From positions 1 through 52,868 of the forward strand of contig JALJEE010001876.1 in the NCBI GenBank assembly GCA_023231475.1: a stretch of DNA of 52,868 nt, given 5' to 3'. The notes under the pieces were generated by a model, which worked only from the letters and a program-made list of their open reading frames with translations, was not told the origin of the DNA and ran no database searches. The DNA comes from Seison nebaliae. Taxonomy: Eukaryota; Rotifera; Pararotatoria; Seisonacea; Seisonidae. The first letter of the stretch is position 1. Each line of letters starts with the position of its first letter. Shown here in pieces: positions 49,554 through 52,868 of the stretch. The position numbers were made by a program, and so were the translations under genes.

Positions 49554-50701
49554 TCAATAATTGATTGATTTTAAAACATTTTCAATAATTCGCCATTTAG
49601 AAGGAATAACTAGTTGTTCATATGAATGTGGCATTGTCGGTACATCCCACGAACATACTCGACTAATCGGAGATTCGAGATTGAGGAAACATTCTTTCTG
49701 AAAATGAATTTTTAAAATTAAAATTATCATAAAGAAAAAATGAAATGAACTTGTACCGTCGCTGCAATTTCTGAACCAAAACCTGATGTTTCTGGTGCTT
49801 CATGAGAAATTAATAATCGTCCTGTTTTACTTACTGATTCACAAATTGTTTCATAATCCCATGGTAATATTGTTTGTAGATCGATGACTTCACATGAGAC
49901 GTTATATTTCTCCTCGAGAATTTGAGCTGCTTCAATTACCACATGCATTTGTGTTCCCCATGACAATAAAGTGATATCATTCCCTTCTTGAACGATATCT
50001 GCTTTTGATAATGGCAATTTATACATTTTTATTGGAACATCTTCAACGGCAACTCGATATAAAATTTTTGGTTCAAAGAAAATACATGGATTATCATCAT
50101 CTATACATGATGCTAATAATCCTTTGGCACGAATTGCATTCCGTGGCATTACCACTTTCATTCCTGGCATATGTGAGAAAAAAGCTTCGGGACTTTGTGA
50201 ATGATATTGCGCTCCATGACCCACAGCACTACATGGTGTACGAATAGTTAATGGTCCACATGTCCAATTACCATAAGAACGATATCGATAACGACTCGCT
50301 TCATTCGTTATCTGATCGAATGCTGGAAATATATAATCTGCAAATTGTATCTCTGCTATTGTTCGTGCACCCATTACAGCTGAACCAATAGCAAATCCGA
50401 TAATTCCTTGTTCACTTAACGGAGTATTAAATACACGTTCTTTACCATATTTCTCCGCCAAACCAACTGTACATCGGAACACCCCACCAAAATTAACATC
50501 TTCACCAAATAATATCGTACTCTCATCTTCACCTAATTTATGATCGAGAACTTCTGTAATAACGGAAAGGAAGTTTTTTTGTTTAGTTTCTCCCAAAGAA
50601 GACGAAGGCGTTTCCGGTTGAAATTTGAAATGTAGTGAGCGCCCATTAAATTTGTGGAAATTTTTTGAGAATTGAAATAATTTTTTAAAAGAATTCATCA
50701 T
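49554..50701 (-). CDS. BCKDHB: Branched-chain 2-oxoacid dehydrogenase E1 beta subunit
   Basis: Beta subunit of the thiamine-dependent E1 component that decarboxylates the keto acids of Leu, Ile and Val in the mitochondrial matrix. Exons 50701-49757 and 49697-49554 give 362 aa (human 392). A Lys/Phe-rich presequence precedes the mature domain. Diagnostic blocks: [71 protein letters not shown], then [14 protein letters not shown]. Exon 2 encodes the C-terminal [11 protein letters not shown] segment. The YRYRS and SQSPEAFF context separates it from the pyruvate dehydrogenase beta subunit. The single intron starts GTA, one of only two such introns among those supported here. The gene is divergent from histone H4. 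Confidence 0.97.
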
Positions 50702-51387
<686 letters not shown>

Positions 51388-52692
51388 ACATTGGTCCAGA
51401 ACTACAAAACATTTTATGATTGTACATTATATTACTATTTCGTTTTTGTAATTTGGGTAAATTTTTTATAAATAAAAGCATTAACATCGACTCAATTCTT
51501 TTTGTTAAACTTCTTTTATATTAAAATAATATTTTCCTCTAATTTTAATAGTGGGATAATAATAATTATATAATAAATATAATAACAATAAAAAGTAATA
51601 TAAATAAGTGTATTAACTGATAAATAAATAAAAATTCAGAAAATTAAGTTTATTAAACAACTTTTAAATAAAAAGAGTTTTTTGGAATTTTAATTGGAAT
51701 TATTTTAGTAAAAGCTGATTAGGTTTCTACCATTCGATTCAATGTCAGTTATTACTTTGTTTTTTATTTAATTGTGCAGTTTTATAAACGTGCAGTTTGA
51801 GTAGTTATTGAGTTATTATTAATTAGGTAATTGGTAGATGATTAATACGAAAATATAAATCGAGAATATTAGTTAGCTAATGGATATAGTAGCAGTTAAT
51901 AATAAAATGTGAAGAAAAAATAATTTTTCATTTCCAACCATACTTACCTAAAATAAAGAATGATTATTACTATGAAAAATTATTATTATTAGTACGGCTT
52001 ACAATCGGTCCATTAGGAGGATACTTTGCTGTTTGCATAGATGCAATCGTTCGCTACTTTTCCCCACCGAAAAATTAGGATCTTAAATTAGGAGAAGATA
52101 TTGTCTGCAAACTTATACTCGAAGTTTTAAATTTGATCTCTGAAATGATCATCTATATTCAACCATACTGTATCAGTTTCGTATTAATTTTAGTATTGGT
52201 ATAATGTTAAAACTTCAGAAAAGTACTTATTTAATCGAACGTGTAACGATCATCGGCCATTTATATTCATTCATTATTTGAGGGCTTTTTTTTAATTATG
52301 AAGAACAAATCTCTTAAACGTCAAAAAATTGAAATAAAGAGCTGACGTCAATAGAGTTGGAACCTTATAGCCTGACACCAAAAAGTAAATTTTTATATTG
52401 AAATCTCAAATAAGATTATAATAGATATGTATTATGTTTTTAGTACAAAGAAGACTATTAAAATTATTACATAGAATTACTAATTGGTTTCACGATATTA
52501 TTCTAGTTTATTCTACAAATTTCGTTTATCGAAATTATTAATATCGATTTTTGACGACCCTGATATTTCTTTGAAGTGGTAAAAAGTTAATAATTTCCAC
52601 AGCTTATATTTGCAGTTGAATAATAATTAACAAAATAGAGAGAGCAAATAAAGTTGTTGTTAAATTTCAGGATTTAAATTATTTTTTATTTA
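51388..52692. other. AT-rich intergenic region after histone H4
   Basis: Contains the H4 3' UTR with polyadenylation signal AATAAA at 51471-51476, then about 1.2 kb of A/T-rich sequence with many short TAAT/ATAAT runs. No frame, RNA gene or repeat with clear ends is visible. It ends at the 3' flank of the minus-strand gene at the right edge. Confidence 0.5.
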
Positions 52693-52868
52693 TTATAAAA
52701 TCAAATCCCCTCGGTGTAAATTAAAAAGAAAATGAGATAGATTACTGTACATGTTATCAGTGATAAGTTTTCTTCCAATGACGATTTCATCTCTTAAATA
52801 TTCTGGAATATGAGAAGTGATATCGAAGTTAGAAGAAATGTAAAGAGCTTCATCGAAAGATTCAGGAA
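52693..52868 (-). CDS. 3' end of an unidentified gene running off the right edge
   Basis: A minus-strand frame enters from the edge and ends with TAA at 52695-52693, giving about 57 C-terminal residues with balanced, protein-like composition (ALYISSNFDITSHIPEYLRD, then IVIGRKLITDN). In the other two minus-strand frames stops appear within the same stretch. No family is recognised from so short a tail; the gene body lies outside the window. Confidence 0.5.
   Translation of the reverse strand, partial: PESFDEALYISSNFDITSHIPEYLRDEIVIGRKLITDNMYSNLSHFLFNLHRGDLIL

Overview
The window looks like nuclear DNA of a bilaterian invertebrate with a compact, AT-rich genome (roughly 70% A+T by eye). The genes have animal-specific architectures: PLC-gamma with two SH2 domains, a p140Cap/SRCIN1-family scaffold, a lachesin-like immunoglobulin protein, a HARP-domain SMARCAL1 helicase and histone H4. 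Asn- and Gln-rich runs and very short introns (41-66 bp) fit a small arthropod such as a mite, or another miniaturised animal; the taxon cannot be fixed from the sequence alone.

Layout. 1-1653 holds mobile-element debris: a broken LTR-retrotransposon integrase region with an LTR-like repeat, and a LINE reverse-transcriptase fragment, all on the minus strand. 2211-19109 is gene-dense: POLA2 (+), a nine-finger C2H2 protein (-), SMARCAL1 (+), a PTTG1IP-like membrane protein (+), PLC-gamma (-) and a DHRS7-type short-chain dehydrogenase (+). 19514-24984 carries the common exons of a p140Cap/SRCIN1-like scaffold (-). 24985-48541 is mostly non-coding. It contains three isolated minus-strand open frames (30.8, 33.7 and 36.9 kb) that may be alternative first coding exons of the scaffold, and a lachesin-like Ig gene (42.3-44.1 kb). 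48542-51387 is again dense: MRPL45 (+), BCKDHB (-) and a solitary histone H4 gene (+). The last 176 bases hold the 3' end of an unidentified minus-strand gene.

Themes. POLA2 (replication priming), SMARCAL1 (fork remodelling) and H4 serve DNA replication and chromatin; MRPL45 and BCKDHB are mitochondrial; PLC-gamma, p140Cap and the Ig protein are signalling or neural genes, and the last two lie in or beside the large non-coding block. There is no sign of operons or of one dedicated multi-gene system.

Most notable observations: (1) 29 of 31 homology-supported 5' splice sites begin GTT instead of GTA/GTG, with no visible GTAAGT consensus; (2) the SMARCAL1 ends in a textbook PCNA-interacting box while the usual N-terminal RPA-binding motif is not present; (3) PLC-gamma appears to lack its SH3 domain; (4) histone H4 has four substitutions and a polyadenylation signal but no histone 3' stem-loop; (5) the p140Cap-like gene seems to have a myristoylated alternative N-terminus.
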